Shown here piece by piece: positions 39,499-47,056 of a stretch of 64,000 nucleotides of DNA (the first letter of the stretch is position 1; the number at the start of each line of letters is the position of its first letter). Below the pieces are notes generated by a model. The model ran no database searches, was not told where the DNA came from, and saw only the letters and a list, made by a program, of their open reading frames with translations. The position numbers were made by a program, and so were the translations under genes. The stretch is from contig CAJXMO010000008.1 of assembly GCA_913056495.1 (NCBI GenBank), positions 62,001-126,000 of the forward strand, read 5' to 3'. This stretch comes from an uncultured Alteromonadaceae bacterium (GTDB lineage: Bacteria; Pseudomonadota; Gammaproteobacteria; Enterobacterales; Alteromonadaceae).

Positions 39499-39759
39499 TT
39501 ACCATTTATAACTGGTTTGATACTGAGAGAGCAGGGCACTCATTTGTGTCATCATGAGTATTTGTTGCTTATCTAAGCTTAGGCCCCGGCTCTGGACGTC
39601 ATTTTTTAGATAATACGTATTTGAACGTAAATCTGAATCTAACCGATTGTAGACGCCATCCTGAGTGAATAAAACCGCATCCTCAGGTGTGATTTGGGAT
39701 AACAGTTTTTTTTTATTTTCACTGTCTAACTTTTGTGTGATATGAAATAGAATAGCCAT
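39499..39759 (-). CDS. tusB: sulfur relay protein TusB
   Basis: 86 residues, DsrH-like. Part of the TusBCD heterohexamer. It begins MAILFHITQK and has the LFTQDGVYN region typical of TusB. No cysteine is visible, in line with its non-catalytic role. It lies 18 bp after tusC and 33 bp before tusE. Confidence 0.85.
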   Translation of the reverse strand: MAILFHITQKLDSENKKKLLSQITPEDAVLFTQDGVYNRLDSDLRSNTYYLKNDVQSRGLSLDKQQILMMTQMSALLSQYQTSYKW

Positions 39760-39777
39760 GGTTTTTTCAGTCTTGTG

Positions 39778-40140
39778 CTAAAAGGTTAATGCTCTGTCAT
39801 GTTCAGCCAGTTTGTCGCGCCAGGCTTGATTATCCAGGATATCAACTTCAATTGTTAGTTGATCCCCTGATAATGCAAATTCAGACAGACTGGATTCACA
39901 AACATAAATCTGATCAATATCGTATAGTTCCAGAGATTTAAACGCATCTGTATAGGTTTTTCGGCCTGCCAGCTCACCTTGAATATTCCGGCTTAATTGT
40001 AAAACCCCTGCACCAGTAAAAAAGAGCGCAACTGGCTGTTCGAATGTCGCGAGTGTTAGCGCCAGTTCTAAACCATCCTGACCGCTTTGATTTTGCAGCG
40101 GCGCTTGTTTAAAAATAATGGCATGAGAATGCTGTATCAA
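39778..40140 (-). CDS. tusC: sulfur relay protein TusC
   Basis: 120 residues, DsrF-like, with IIFKQAPLQNQSGQDGLELALTLA and FTGAGVLQL. Structural subunit of TusBCD. Its start overlaps the tusD stop by four bases, showing coupling. Confidence 0.88.
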   Translation of the reverse strand: MIQHSHAIIFKQAPLQNQSGQDGLELALTLATFEQPVALFFTGAGVLQLSRNIQGELAGRKTYTDAFKSLELYDIDQIYVCESSLSEFALSGDQLTIEVDILDNQAWRDKLAEHDRALTF

Positions 40141-40526
40141 AACTGTACTACCTTATCACAATCTGCCTGCAGAGTAACATACTCGGCTAATCCGCCAATA
40201 TGAAAACCTGTAGCCAGGTTATACTGGCTATGTCCATGATATTGAGCTTCACTTTTATTCAGGACGCCACGTCTTTGCGCTGCAGCTGAGCAGATAATTA
40301 ATTTAACTTTGTAATCTTCTGCAAGAGACTGCCATGCAGCCGTCAGATCAAATTCATCGCTGGGCGGTGTTCTTAATTGGTTTGCGATATGAACGGCATT
40401 GCCGTAAAAAAAGACAGTTTTTAGCTGCTCAGAGTTTTGTTCGAGCAGGCTTTTGGCAAGCTGATAGGCATTAAAACTATCTTGGCTATCGGCGTTAGCC
40501 GTAATAAATATAATAAATTGACTCAT
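40137..40526 (-). CDS. tusD: sulfurtransferase TusD
   Basis: 129 residues, DsrE-like. It carries the persulfide cysteine in KLIICSAAAQRRG (Cys79; E. coli uses Cys78). It accepts sulfur from TusA and passes it to TusE. First gene of the tusDCBE operon; ATG at 40526. Confidence 0.93.
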   Translation of the reverse strand: MSQFIIFITANADSQDSFNAYQLAKSLLEQNSEQLKTVFFYGNAVHIANQLRTPPSDEFDLTAAWQSLAEDYKVKLIICSAAAQRRGVLNKSEAQYHGHSQYNLATGFHIGGLAEYVTLQADCDKVVQF

Positions 40527-40633
40527 TCAATCGCTATTAATTGATGGGGGAAATGTCATTAGTTTAATCGACATTGTTTGCGGCTACAAAAGTATTTGCT
40601 ATTTATTCGGATGAAGACGGGTAATGGAGAAAT

Positions 40634-40660
40634 AAAAAAAGCCGGGATAAACCCGGCTTA
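40634..40660 (-). terminator. terminator of the BI-1 family gene
   Basis: On the minus strand AAGCCGGG, a short loop and CCCGGCTT are followed by a run of seven T residues. It lies 24 bp past the stop of the BI-1 gene: a classic intrinsic terminator. Confidence 0.85.
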
Positions 40661-40683
40661 GTCTGTTAATGCTGGGAGATGAC

Positions 40684-41352
40684 TTAATCGTCACCACCGC
40701 CTAATGCCATTAAGATTTGTAACAAGCTAACAAAGATGTTGTAGATTGATACATATAAAGTCACAGTTGCCATAATGTAGTTGCGCTCACCACCGTGAAT
40801 GATAGAGCTGGTCTGCATTAAAATAGCACCAGATGAGAATAGAATAAACATGGCACTAATCGCGAGTGAAATTGCCGGAATCTGTAAGAACAGGTTTGCA
40901 ATAACGGCTACGACCAGAACAACAAAACCAGCCATCATCATACCACCTAAGAAAGACATATCTTTTTTAGTGGTTAATACATAGCCAGATAAAGCGAAGA
41001 AAGTCAGTGCTGTACCGCCTAAGGCTAATACAATCAGGTCACTTGCCCCTGCTGCAACGACCATAGACAGAATTGGTCCAAGGGTGTAACCCATAAAGCC
41101 GGTTAAAGCGAATACAGATAAGATACCAGTAGATGAGTTTGCGGTTTTATGCACTAAAAATAATAAGCCATAAAAACCGACCAATGTAATAATAAAGCCA
41201 GGATGTGGCAGGTTCATAGCACCTGTAATACCAGCAACCAAAGCACTAAATGCCAGTGTCATTGCCAATAGCGAATAAGTATTACGAAGTACCTTATTCG
41301 TTTCCAGTACCGAAGTACTGCTTTGCTGAGTATAAACTGTACGGTTTTCCAT
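40684..41352 (-). CDS. yccA: Bax inhibitor-1/YccA family membrane protein
   Basis: 222 residues with seven hydrophobic helices. The N-terminal cytoplasmic tail includes [18 protein letters not shown], followed by the BI-1 core ([26 protein letters not shown]) and the C-terminal [17 protein letters not shown]. In E. coli YccA modulates the FtsH protease; others in the family act in calcium homeostasis. Adjacent to tusDCBE, as in several gammaproteobacteria. Confidence 0.92.
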   Translation of the reverse strand: MENRTVYTQQSSTSVLETNKVLRNTYSLLAMTLAFSALVAGITGAMNLPHPGFIITLVGFYGLLFLVHKTANSSTGILSVFALTGFMGYTLGPILSMVVAAGASDLIVLALGGTALTFFALSGYVLTTKKDMSFLGGMMMAGFVVLVVAVIANLFLQIPAISLAISAMFILFSSGAILMQTSSIIHGGERNYIMATVTLYVSIYNIFVSLLQILMALGGGDD

Positions 41353-41613
41353 AATATACCTCGAAGTTAATCTAATTAAATTTGTCAGAGCCTGTTATTT
41401 AGATAAACAAATATTCTGTTTGTTCTCCTATGCTACAGAATATTGTGTTGGTGTCTATCATTTTCAAGCGTTAATTGACATTATATGTCTATTTGTCAGG
41501 ATTTCAATTGCGATTCTCTATCCTCTGGGTTTTGAGTGGCGTTGCTTATTTAGGCGAATTGAGTAAAGTATGACCGAACAGTCGGAAATTTAAAAAAAAA
41601 ATCCAATTTGCAC
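41353..41613. other. intergenic region upstream of the BI-1 gene and tRNA-Ser
   Basis: AT-rich, no credible frame. It must carry the minus-strand promoter of the BI-1 gene. Nothing else recognised. Confidence 0.5.
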
Positions 41614-41642
41614 TTTACAAGCTCTTAGAATGCCCTTAATAT
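41614..41642 (+). promoter_or_regulatory. sigma70 promoter for tRNA-Ser
   Basis: TTTACA at 41614-41619, a 17-base spacer and TAATAT at 41637-41642, followed by a GC-rich discriminator (GCGCCCC) typical of stringently controlled stable-RNA promoters. Confidence 0.65.
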
Positions 41643-41674
41643 GCGCCCCGTTCCTGACGGAGCAACCACAATGC

Positions 41675-41765
41675 GGTGAGGTGGCTGAGTGGTTGAAAGC
41701 ACTGGTCTTGAAAACCAGCGTACGTTAATAGCGTACCCAGGGTTCAAATCCCTGCCTCACCGCCA
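41675..41765 (+). tRNA. tRNA-Ser (anticodon TGA)
   Basis: A 91-base class II tRNA. The acceptor GGTGAGG pairs with CCTCACC, the variable arm is long (GCGTACGTTAATAGCGTAC), CCA is encoded, and the anticodon loop CTTGAAA gives TGA. Preceded by a strong promoter and followed by a 7-bp tandem array. Confidence 0.97.
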
Positions 41766-41820
41766 TTCTCTTCTGTTACTTCTTTATTTTATACTTCTAT
41801 TATTATCACTCTGATTAAAA

Positions 41821-41869
41821 TCTAAAATCTAAAATCTAAAATCTAAAATCTAAAATCTAAAAACCTAAT
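41821..41869. repeat. 7-bp tandem array (TCTAAAA x7)
   Basis: Seven exact copies of TCTAAAA, 55 bp after tRNA-Ser. A closely related array, based on TCTAAAT, lies 46 bp after tRNA-Gly at 56534-56603. Confidence 0.95.
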
Positions 41870-41969
41870 ATCTTAAATTTATCTCCTGTTGTCTCATTCA
41901 TCTGACTTAAATTCATTACATCGGGTATGTTTAAAAAATGTTGTATAGTTTAAGTCCGATGAGTTAATT

Positions 41970-43094
41970 ATGAATACTGCAACTATGGAAGAACAAATCC
42001 GGGAACAGAACATTCTCCAGTTGGAATCTCAGGCTTTATTTAGTCAGCGTCGCCAATTTTGGACCTTACAGATAATGGGGTGGCTGGCCTATACCATTAT
42101 TGTCTTTTTTGCGATTATTCATCCCCAATTTAACGCCCCGGATTTTAACCTGAGCGGCCAGTTGGCTAATTTAGCGGTAGAAGCTTTGAGTGGATTTGCC
42201 TTGTCTTATTGCCAGTGGCGTTTTATTCAAATCATTGTTCACCTGCCACTCAGGCAAACTTTGTTATTTAGTTTTATCTCTGCCGGTGTATTAGGCTTGC
42301 TATACAATGTTATTAAACTCAGTAGTTATAAAGTCATTGTTTATCAGCAACAATGGAATCAGGGGTGGACAACACTCGAATTTGGCGGTTGGCTATTATT
42401 TTCGTTAACCACTATGTTCGTCTGGACCGCTATCTTTTTTATCATGCTTTATAATACCAAGTTGCAAAAAGAGCATGAAATGCTTTTGAGGGCACAAACT
42501 TCTGCAAAGGATGCACAGCTTCAAATGCTCAGATACCAGCTCAATCCGCATTTTATGTTTAATACGATGAATGCCATTTCTACGCTGATATATAAAAATG
42601 ATAATGACAAAGCAAATGATATGCTGGATAAGTTATGTGAGTTTTTACGCTATACGCTGGATAAAAATGCTAAGCCAGAATCGACTTTGAGCAATGAACT
42701 GGAGTTACTCGATTTATATTTATCCTGTGAACGCATTCGTTTTGGTGAGCGACTTCAGGTTGAAATGCAAATTGATCCCCAAGTCAGACAGTGTCAGTTG
42801 CCCAGTATGCTGCTTCAGCCATTGGTTGAAAATTCAATTAAATATGCAATTGAACCGAGAAAAGAAGCTGGGACAATCAAAATAACAGCTCAAAAACAGG
42901 CAAATCGTATTTTAATTGAAGTTTCGGATAACGGAATCGGTCAAAATTCAAAAGTAAACCAAGGGTTTGGTATTGGAATGAGTAATACAAAAGCCAGATT
43001 AGATGCTATGTTTAATGGAGATTATCAATTTGAGATGGTCGAAAACGATATTAAAGGCACAAGCGTGATTATCAATATTCCATATCAAAAGTAG
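41970..43094 (+). CDS. LytS/YehU-type sensor histidine kinase
   Basis: 374 residues. Four N-terminal membrane helices (about 30-165) with no obvious extracytoplasmic domain, a short coiled-coil, then a His_kinase (PF06580-type) domain with phospho-His194 in LNPHFMFNTMNAIS, and an ATPase with LLQPLVENSIKYA and DNGIGQ...GFGIGMSN. It should phosphorylate the LytTR regulator six bases downstream. Confidence 0.92.
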   Translation: MNTATMEEQIREQNILQLESQALFSQRRQFWTLQIMGWLAYTIIVFFAIIHPQFNAPDFNLSGQLANLAVEALSGFALSYCQWRFIQIIVHLPLRQTLLFSFISAGVLGLLYNVIKLSSYKVIVYQQQWNQGWTTLEFGGWLLFSLTTMFVWTAIFFIMLYNTKLQKEHEMLLRAQTSAKDAQLQMLRYQLNPHFMFNTMNAISTLIYKNDNDKANDMLDKLCEFLRYTLDKNAKPESTLSNELELLDLYLSCERIRFGERLQVEMQIDPQVRQCQLPSMLLQPLVENSIKYAIEPRKEAGTIKITAQKQANRILIEVSDNGIGQNSKVNQGFGIGMSNTKARLDAMFNGDYQFEMVENDIKGTSVIINIPYQK

Positions 43095-43100
43095 GGATTC

Positions 43101-43934
43101 ATGACACCAAAAATATTATCAGCCATTATTGTTGACGATGAACCGCTCGCCATTGAAGGATTAAAACTAAGGCTTGAAAAGATACCTGAAGTGAATGTGA
43201 TCGGAGAAGCTCAGGATGGGGATTCTGCGATCCGTTTATGTCAGCAACTGAATCCGGACGTGCTGTTTCTAGATTTACAATTACCGGGTTTAAACGGACT
43301 CGAAATTGTTCAGGCATTGCAAGCTGATACGATACCTATGATTGTATTTGTTAGTGCGTATGGCGAGTACGCCATTGACGCCTTTGAACTGAACGCGATT
43401 GATTATATTCTGAAACCTGCCAATTTAGGCCGACTGCAAAAAACGGTTGAAAAGTTACAAAACCAGGTTGCGCCTAAACATAATGAAGCTGAAAAGTTTC
43501 GATTGTTATCAGCACTTAACCAAACATCCGGGATCTCTATTTCGGAGCTAGAAGCCTGGCTAAAAACAGACGATGCTTTACCGACGCAGTTTGCCAGCGA
43601 ATTAGTCATTAAAAACAGTGATAACGAAAAAGTATTTGTGCCTGTCAGCGAGATCAAATGGATAGATGCCGCAGGCGATTATATGTGTGTGCATACACAA
43701 AAAGGTGAAACCCATATCGTCAGGATCACGATGAAAAAGCTGGTTGAAGAGTTGGATGAAAGAACCTTTAAGCGGATTCACAAGTCGACACTGGTCAATG
43801 TGAACTTTATTCAACGAATTAAAGGCTTAAGAAACAGTGAATGCATTCTTGAGTTAGAAGATGATGTTCAGTTAAAAGTCAGCCGGAATTACAGTTCAGC
43901 CATCCACCAATTTATAGAATCTAAAAAAATCTGA
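43101..43934 (+). CDS. LytTR-type response regulator
   Basis: 277 residues. Receiver domain with Asp58 in VLFLDLQLPG, IVDDEP at the start and conserved Lys in ILKPAN. C-terminal LytTR DNA-binding domain (about 175-275) with IKWIDAAGDYMCVHTQ and RIHKSTLVNVNFI. AGGGATTC upstream of ATG. Partner of the preceding kinase; it lies 392 bp upstream of the GH16 gene and may regulate it, which is inference. Confidence 0.93.
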   Translation: MTPKILSAIIVDDEPLAIEGLKLRLEKIPEVNVIGEAQDGDSAIRLCQQLNPDVLFLDLQLPGLNGLEIVQALQADTIPMIVFVSAYGEYAIDAFELNAIDYILKPANLGRLQKTVEKLQNQVAPKHNEAEKFRLLSALNQTSGISISELEAWLKTDDALPTQFASELVIKNSDNEKVFVPVSEIKWIDAAGDYMCVHTQKGETHIVRITMKKLVEELDERTFKRIHKSTLVNVNFIQRIKGLRNSECILELEDDVQLKVSRNYSSAIHQFIESKKI

Positions 43935-44326
43935 CTCCTGCTGATTTTATTTTTATAAATGACTTTTGCTCAATGATGTGGGGTGGCTGTTTATTGCCCC
44001 TGAAAAATGTACCTATATTCTCGAATTGCACGCTACAACGTGAAAAAATCCGGGTTAACCGGATCAGTTAAACATTTAATACGTGTTTTTAAGTTAATAT
44101 CTTTTTGTTTTTCCTTTTATCTCAAAATTGTCTCGTCTTATCTTACTTTTTTCATAAAACTTATATTTACCGCAGGCTTAGAGCCGCATAGCGCATTTCG
44201 ATTGAGCTACACTCTAATCTATATCAATATTAATTTAACAATTTAATAACCAAAATAATCTTAATTGTTTAATTAACCGTACGATGGAAATACTTAGTAC
44301 ATCGTTTGAACTTAGGTAGATATATT
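43935..44326. other. 392-bp region upstream of the laminarin-type cluster
   Basis: AT-rich, no convincing gene. ATCCGG-GTTAA-CCGGAT at about 44047-44063 is a small hairpin, possibly ending lytTR transcription. The promoter of the GH16 gene must lie toward the right end, where a long A/T block (44220-44275) precedes TAGGTAGA, the likely ribosome site. Confidence 0.5.
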
Positions 44327-46999
44327 ATGAAATTAGCTGCAAAAAAATTAGCGATGAGCTGCGCCTTGGTCTCTGCCAGCACCTTGCTTGGTTGTGGTGG
44401 CAGTGTTGAAACCAACACAGATACATCAAATATCGATCCACAAAAACCTGTGAGCGACTGGGAGTTAGTCTGGCAGGATGAGTTTGATGGCAACCAGATT
44501 GACAGCAAAAAATGGAACCACGAAGTTAACTGTGCCGGTGGTGGAAACAATGAAAAGCAATGTTATACCGACGCCGCGGAAAACTCATTTGTTGCCGACG
44601 GTAAGTTGAACATTGTTGCTATGCCGGCAGAGGAAGGGGCTGAAAAACCTTATACCTCAGCCCGAATGACAACTCAGTATAAAGCTGATTTCAAATATGG
44701 TCGATTTGAAGCTCGAATTAAGTTACCCAGTGGCCAAGGTAGCTGGCCGGCATTTTGGATGCTACCGACAGATTCAGTTTATGGTGAATGGCCTCGTTCC
44801 GGTGAAATCGATATTGTTGAATCGGTTAACTTAAAAGTGGAAGACAGTGAAGGCAATGTCGAAAACCATATTCACGGTACCTTACATTATGGCCAGGCTT
44901 GGCCGGATAATGACAGCAGTGGTAAGTCATATGAGTTTGCTGACGGTATCAACCCAGCGGATGATTTTCATACTTATGCGGTAGAGTGGCAAGAAGGTGA
45001 AATCCGCTGGTATGTTGATGATTATTTGTATGCGACTCAGCGTAAATCTGAGGTTCGCTATAACTCTAAAGATCAAGCCGTTGGACTGGCACACAAAGGT
45101 TGGTACACCGAATATTATGATCCAATTTCTGGTGAACTCACCACTTATTGGGATGCAGCGCCATACGATCAGGAATTTTTTATGATCCTGAATTTAGCTG
45201 TCGGTGGCGACTGGCCTGAAAACGTTAATAACCTGGGCATTGATGAGGCGGCGTTTGCCAATGGTCAGAGCATGCAGGTAGATTATGTACGTGTTTATCA
45301 GTGTAGTCTGGATCGGGAAACCGGCAAAGGTTGTGCAACTGTGCGCGGTGGCTATGACAGTGCAGAAGATGGCCTGGTTGAAGGCAAAGCACCTGTTCCG
45401 ACACCGCCGTCTACCGGTATTGCACAAAACTTAACTATTTTTAACGGTTCGGTTAATCCTAACTGGCCAGCATGGGATTGCTGTGGCGGCTCAACACCTG
45501 CTGTTGTAACGGATGCTGAAAAAGGCGATGTAATGGAATTTATGGTCGGTGCTGAACCGACAGTCAATGGCTTTATTTCCAGAGATGCGTTTATTGATTC
45601 TGAAAGTGGCGGTAAAGCCAGTCCGTTTGATGCATCACCTATGGCGGATACGGGTAAATTGAGCTTCGACATGAAAGTAACGTCAATGCCGAACGACTCA
45701 ACAGCAGCCTGGTTATTAAAAGTTGAATCCAATGAGGGTGATACAGCTGCAGAAGTGGCGTTAAACACCAGTGTTGAAGGTGCAGACCCAGTTGCTGGCC
45801 AATGGCAAAGTTACACATTCGAGTTAAGCACCTTAGCTGATGCTGGTTTAGATTTAAGTGCTATTGATGTTGTGATGATATTCCCGGCTTGGGGCGCAGG
45901 TGAAGGTGCGGTTTATCAGGTAACTAATTTTAAAATTGCATCGGATGCGAATGCGTCACCTCAGTTAACTGTTTTTGATGAAAGCGCAAAAGATACTTGG
46001 GCTTTATGGGATTGCTGCGGTGGCACAACGCCTATGGTTATTGATTCAACTGATCCAGAGCATGGCATGGTTGCTGAGTTTTCAATAGGCGCTGAGCCAA
46101 CCGTAATGGGCTTTATTTCACGCAGTGCATTTTTAGCGGATGGTGTATCACCGGCTCCGTTTGATGCGACCGGTATTTTATCAAATGGTGTGATTCAGTT
46201 TGATATGAAAGTCACTTCAATGCCAAGCGACTCAAGTGCAGCCTGGTTATTTAAGGTGGAATCGAACGAAGGGGATACAGCCGCAGAAGTGGCGTTAAAC
46301 ACCAGTGTTGAAGGTGCAGACCCGGTTGCTGACCAATGGCAGACTTACACCTTTAATTTATCTGACTTAGCGGATGCAGGATTAGATGCGAGCGCAATTG
46401 ATGTCTTAATGGTATTCCCTGCATGGGGTTCAGGTGAAGGTGCGATTTATCAAATTGATAATGTCAAAATTTACGATCCAAATGCAGCAGATAGCTTTGC
46501 CGGCCATGTATTGTTTGCAGATAGTGCATTAACGCAATGGTCAATTTGGGATTGTTGTGGAGGTTCTACACCACAAGTTGTGAACGACGATACCGCTCAT
46601 GGCATGGTTGCAGAGTTTGAAATTGGTGCCTCGCCAACAGTCATGGGATTGTTAGCTGACGATGACGTTTATTTAGATGCTTCCGGTCTGTTGGCTAATG
46701 GCATAGTCCAGTTTGAGATGAAAGTCACCTCTATGCCAAATGATGCGTCTGCGGCCTGGTTATTCAAAATTGAGTCTGGTGATGCTTCAACGGCAGTCGA
46801 GCTTAACTTAAATGAGAGTCAGGAAGGTGCTGATCCTGTGTTAGACCAGTGGCAAACCTACACCTACTCTCTACAGGCTTTGTTTGATGCAGGTTTAGAT
46901 ATAAGTGCGATTGATGTGGTTATGGTATTCCCGGCATGGGGCGCAGGTGAAGGCGCAGTATACCGAATCGATAATTTTGTGATTAAGCCAAATGAATAA
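44327..46999 (+). CDS. GH16 beta-glucanase lipoprotein with three repeated accessory domains
   Basis: 890 residues. Lipoprotein signal with lipobox LLGC (Cys23), so anchored to the outer membrane or surface. The GH16 catalytic domain (about 40-330) has WPAFWMLP and the catalytic GEIDIVE with Glu160, Asp162 and Glu165, matching laminarinase-type endo-1,3-beta-glucanases. Three tandem copies of an about 165-residue domain follow, each with W-x2-WDCCGG-x-TP near its start and VFPAWG near its end, probably carbohydrate binding. Copies one and two are near identical in DNA over long stretches. The next genes are a TonB receptor and a GH3 enzyme. Confidence 0.9.
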   Translation: MKLAAKKLAMSCALVSASTLLGCGGSVETNTDTSNIDPQKPVSDWELVWQDEFDGNQIDSKKWNHEVNCAGGGNNEKQCYTDAAENSFVADGKLNIVAMPAEEGAEKPYTSARMTTQYKADFKYGRFEARIKLPSGQGSWPAFWMLPTDSVYGEWPRSGEIDIVESVNLKVEDSEGNVENHIHGTLHYGQAWPDNDSSGKSYEFADGINPADDFHTYAVEWQEGEIRWYVDDYLYATQRKSEVRYNSKDQAVGLAHKGWYTEYYDPISGELTTYWDAAPYDQEFFMILNLAVGGDWPENVNNLGIDEAAFANGQSMQVDYVRVYQCSLDRETGKGCATVRGGYDSAEDGLVEGKAPVPTPPSTGIAQNLTIFNGSVNPNWPAWDCCGGSTPAVVTDAEKGDVMEFMVGAEPTVNGFISRDAFIDSESGGKASPFDASPMADTGKLSFDMKVTSMPNDSTAAWLLKVESNEGDTAAEVALNTSVEGADPVAGQWQSYTFELSTLADAGLDLSAIDVVMIFPAWGAGEGAVYQVTNFKIASDANASPQLTVFDESAKDTWALWDCCGGTTPMVIDSTDPEHGMVAEFSIGAEPTVMGFISRSAFLADGVSPAPFDATGILSNGVIQFDMKVTSMPSDSSAAWLFKVESNEGDTAAEVALNTSVEGADPVADQWQTYTFNLSDLADAGLDASAIDVLMVFPAWGSGEGAIYQIDNVKIYDPNAADSFAGHVLFADSALTQWSIWDCCGGSTPQVVNDDTAHGMVAEFEIGASPTVMGLLADDDVYLDASGLLANGIVQFEMKVTSMPNDASAAWLFKIESGDASTAVELNLNESQEGADPVLDQWQTYTYSLQALFDAGLDISAIDVVMVFPAWGAGEGAVYRIDNFVIKPNE
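45427..46996 (+). repeat. three tandem WDCCGG domains inside the GH16 gene
   Basis: Repeat units at about 45427-45946, 45963-46472 and 46504-46996. Units one and two share an exact 41-base run (45749-45789 and 46283-46323) within a longer near-identical region. Unit three is more diverged. The pattern indicates a recent internal duplication or gene conversion between units one and two. Confidence 0.85.
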
Positions 47000-47056
47000 A
47001 CGATTTTATGTTCAATCACTTTATCTGTGTGTAACCAATTTAAAGAGTAGCCAATT

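Noticed and set aside
41821..41869. CRISPR array
   Set aside because: Contiguous 7-bp units without spacers; a simple tandem repeat.
44007..44246. 79-codon plus-strand gene upstream of the GH16 gene
   Set aside because: Low-complexity hydrophobic translation, no ribosome site and AT-rich intergenic composition.
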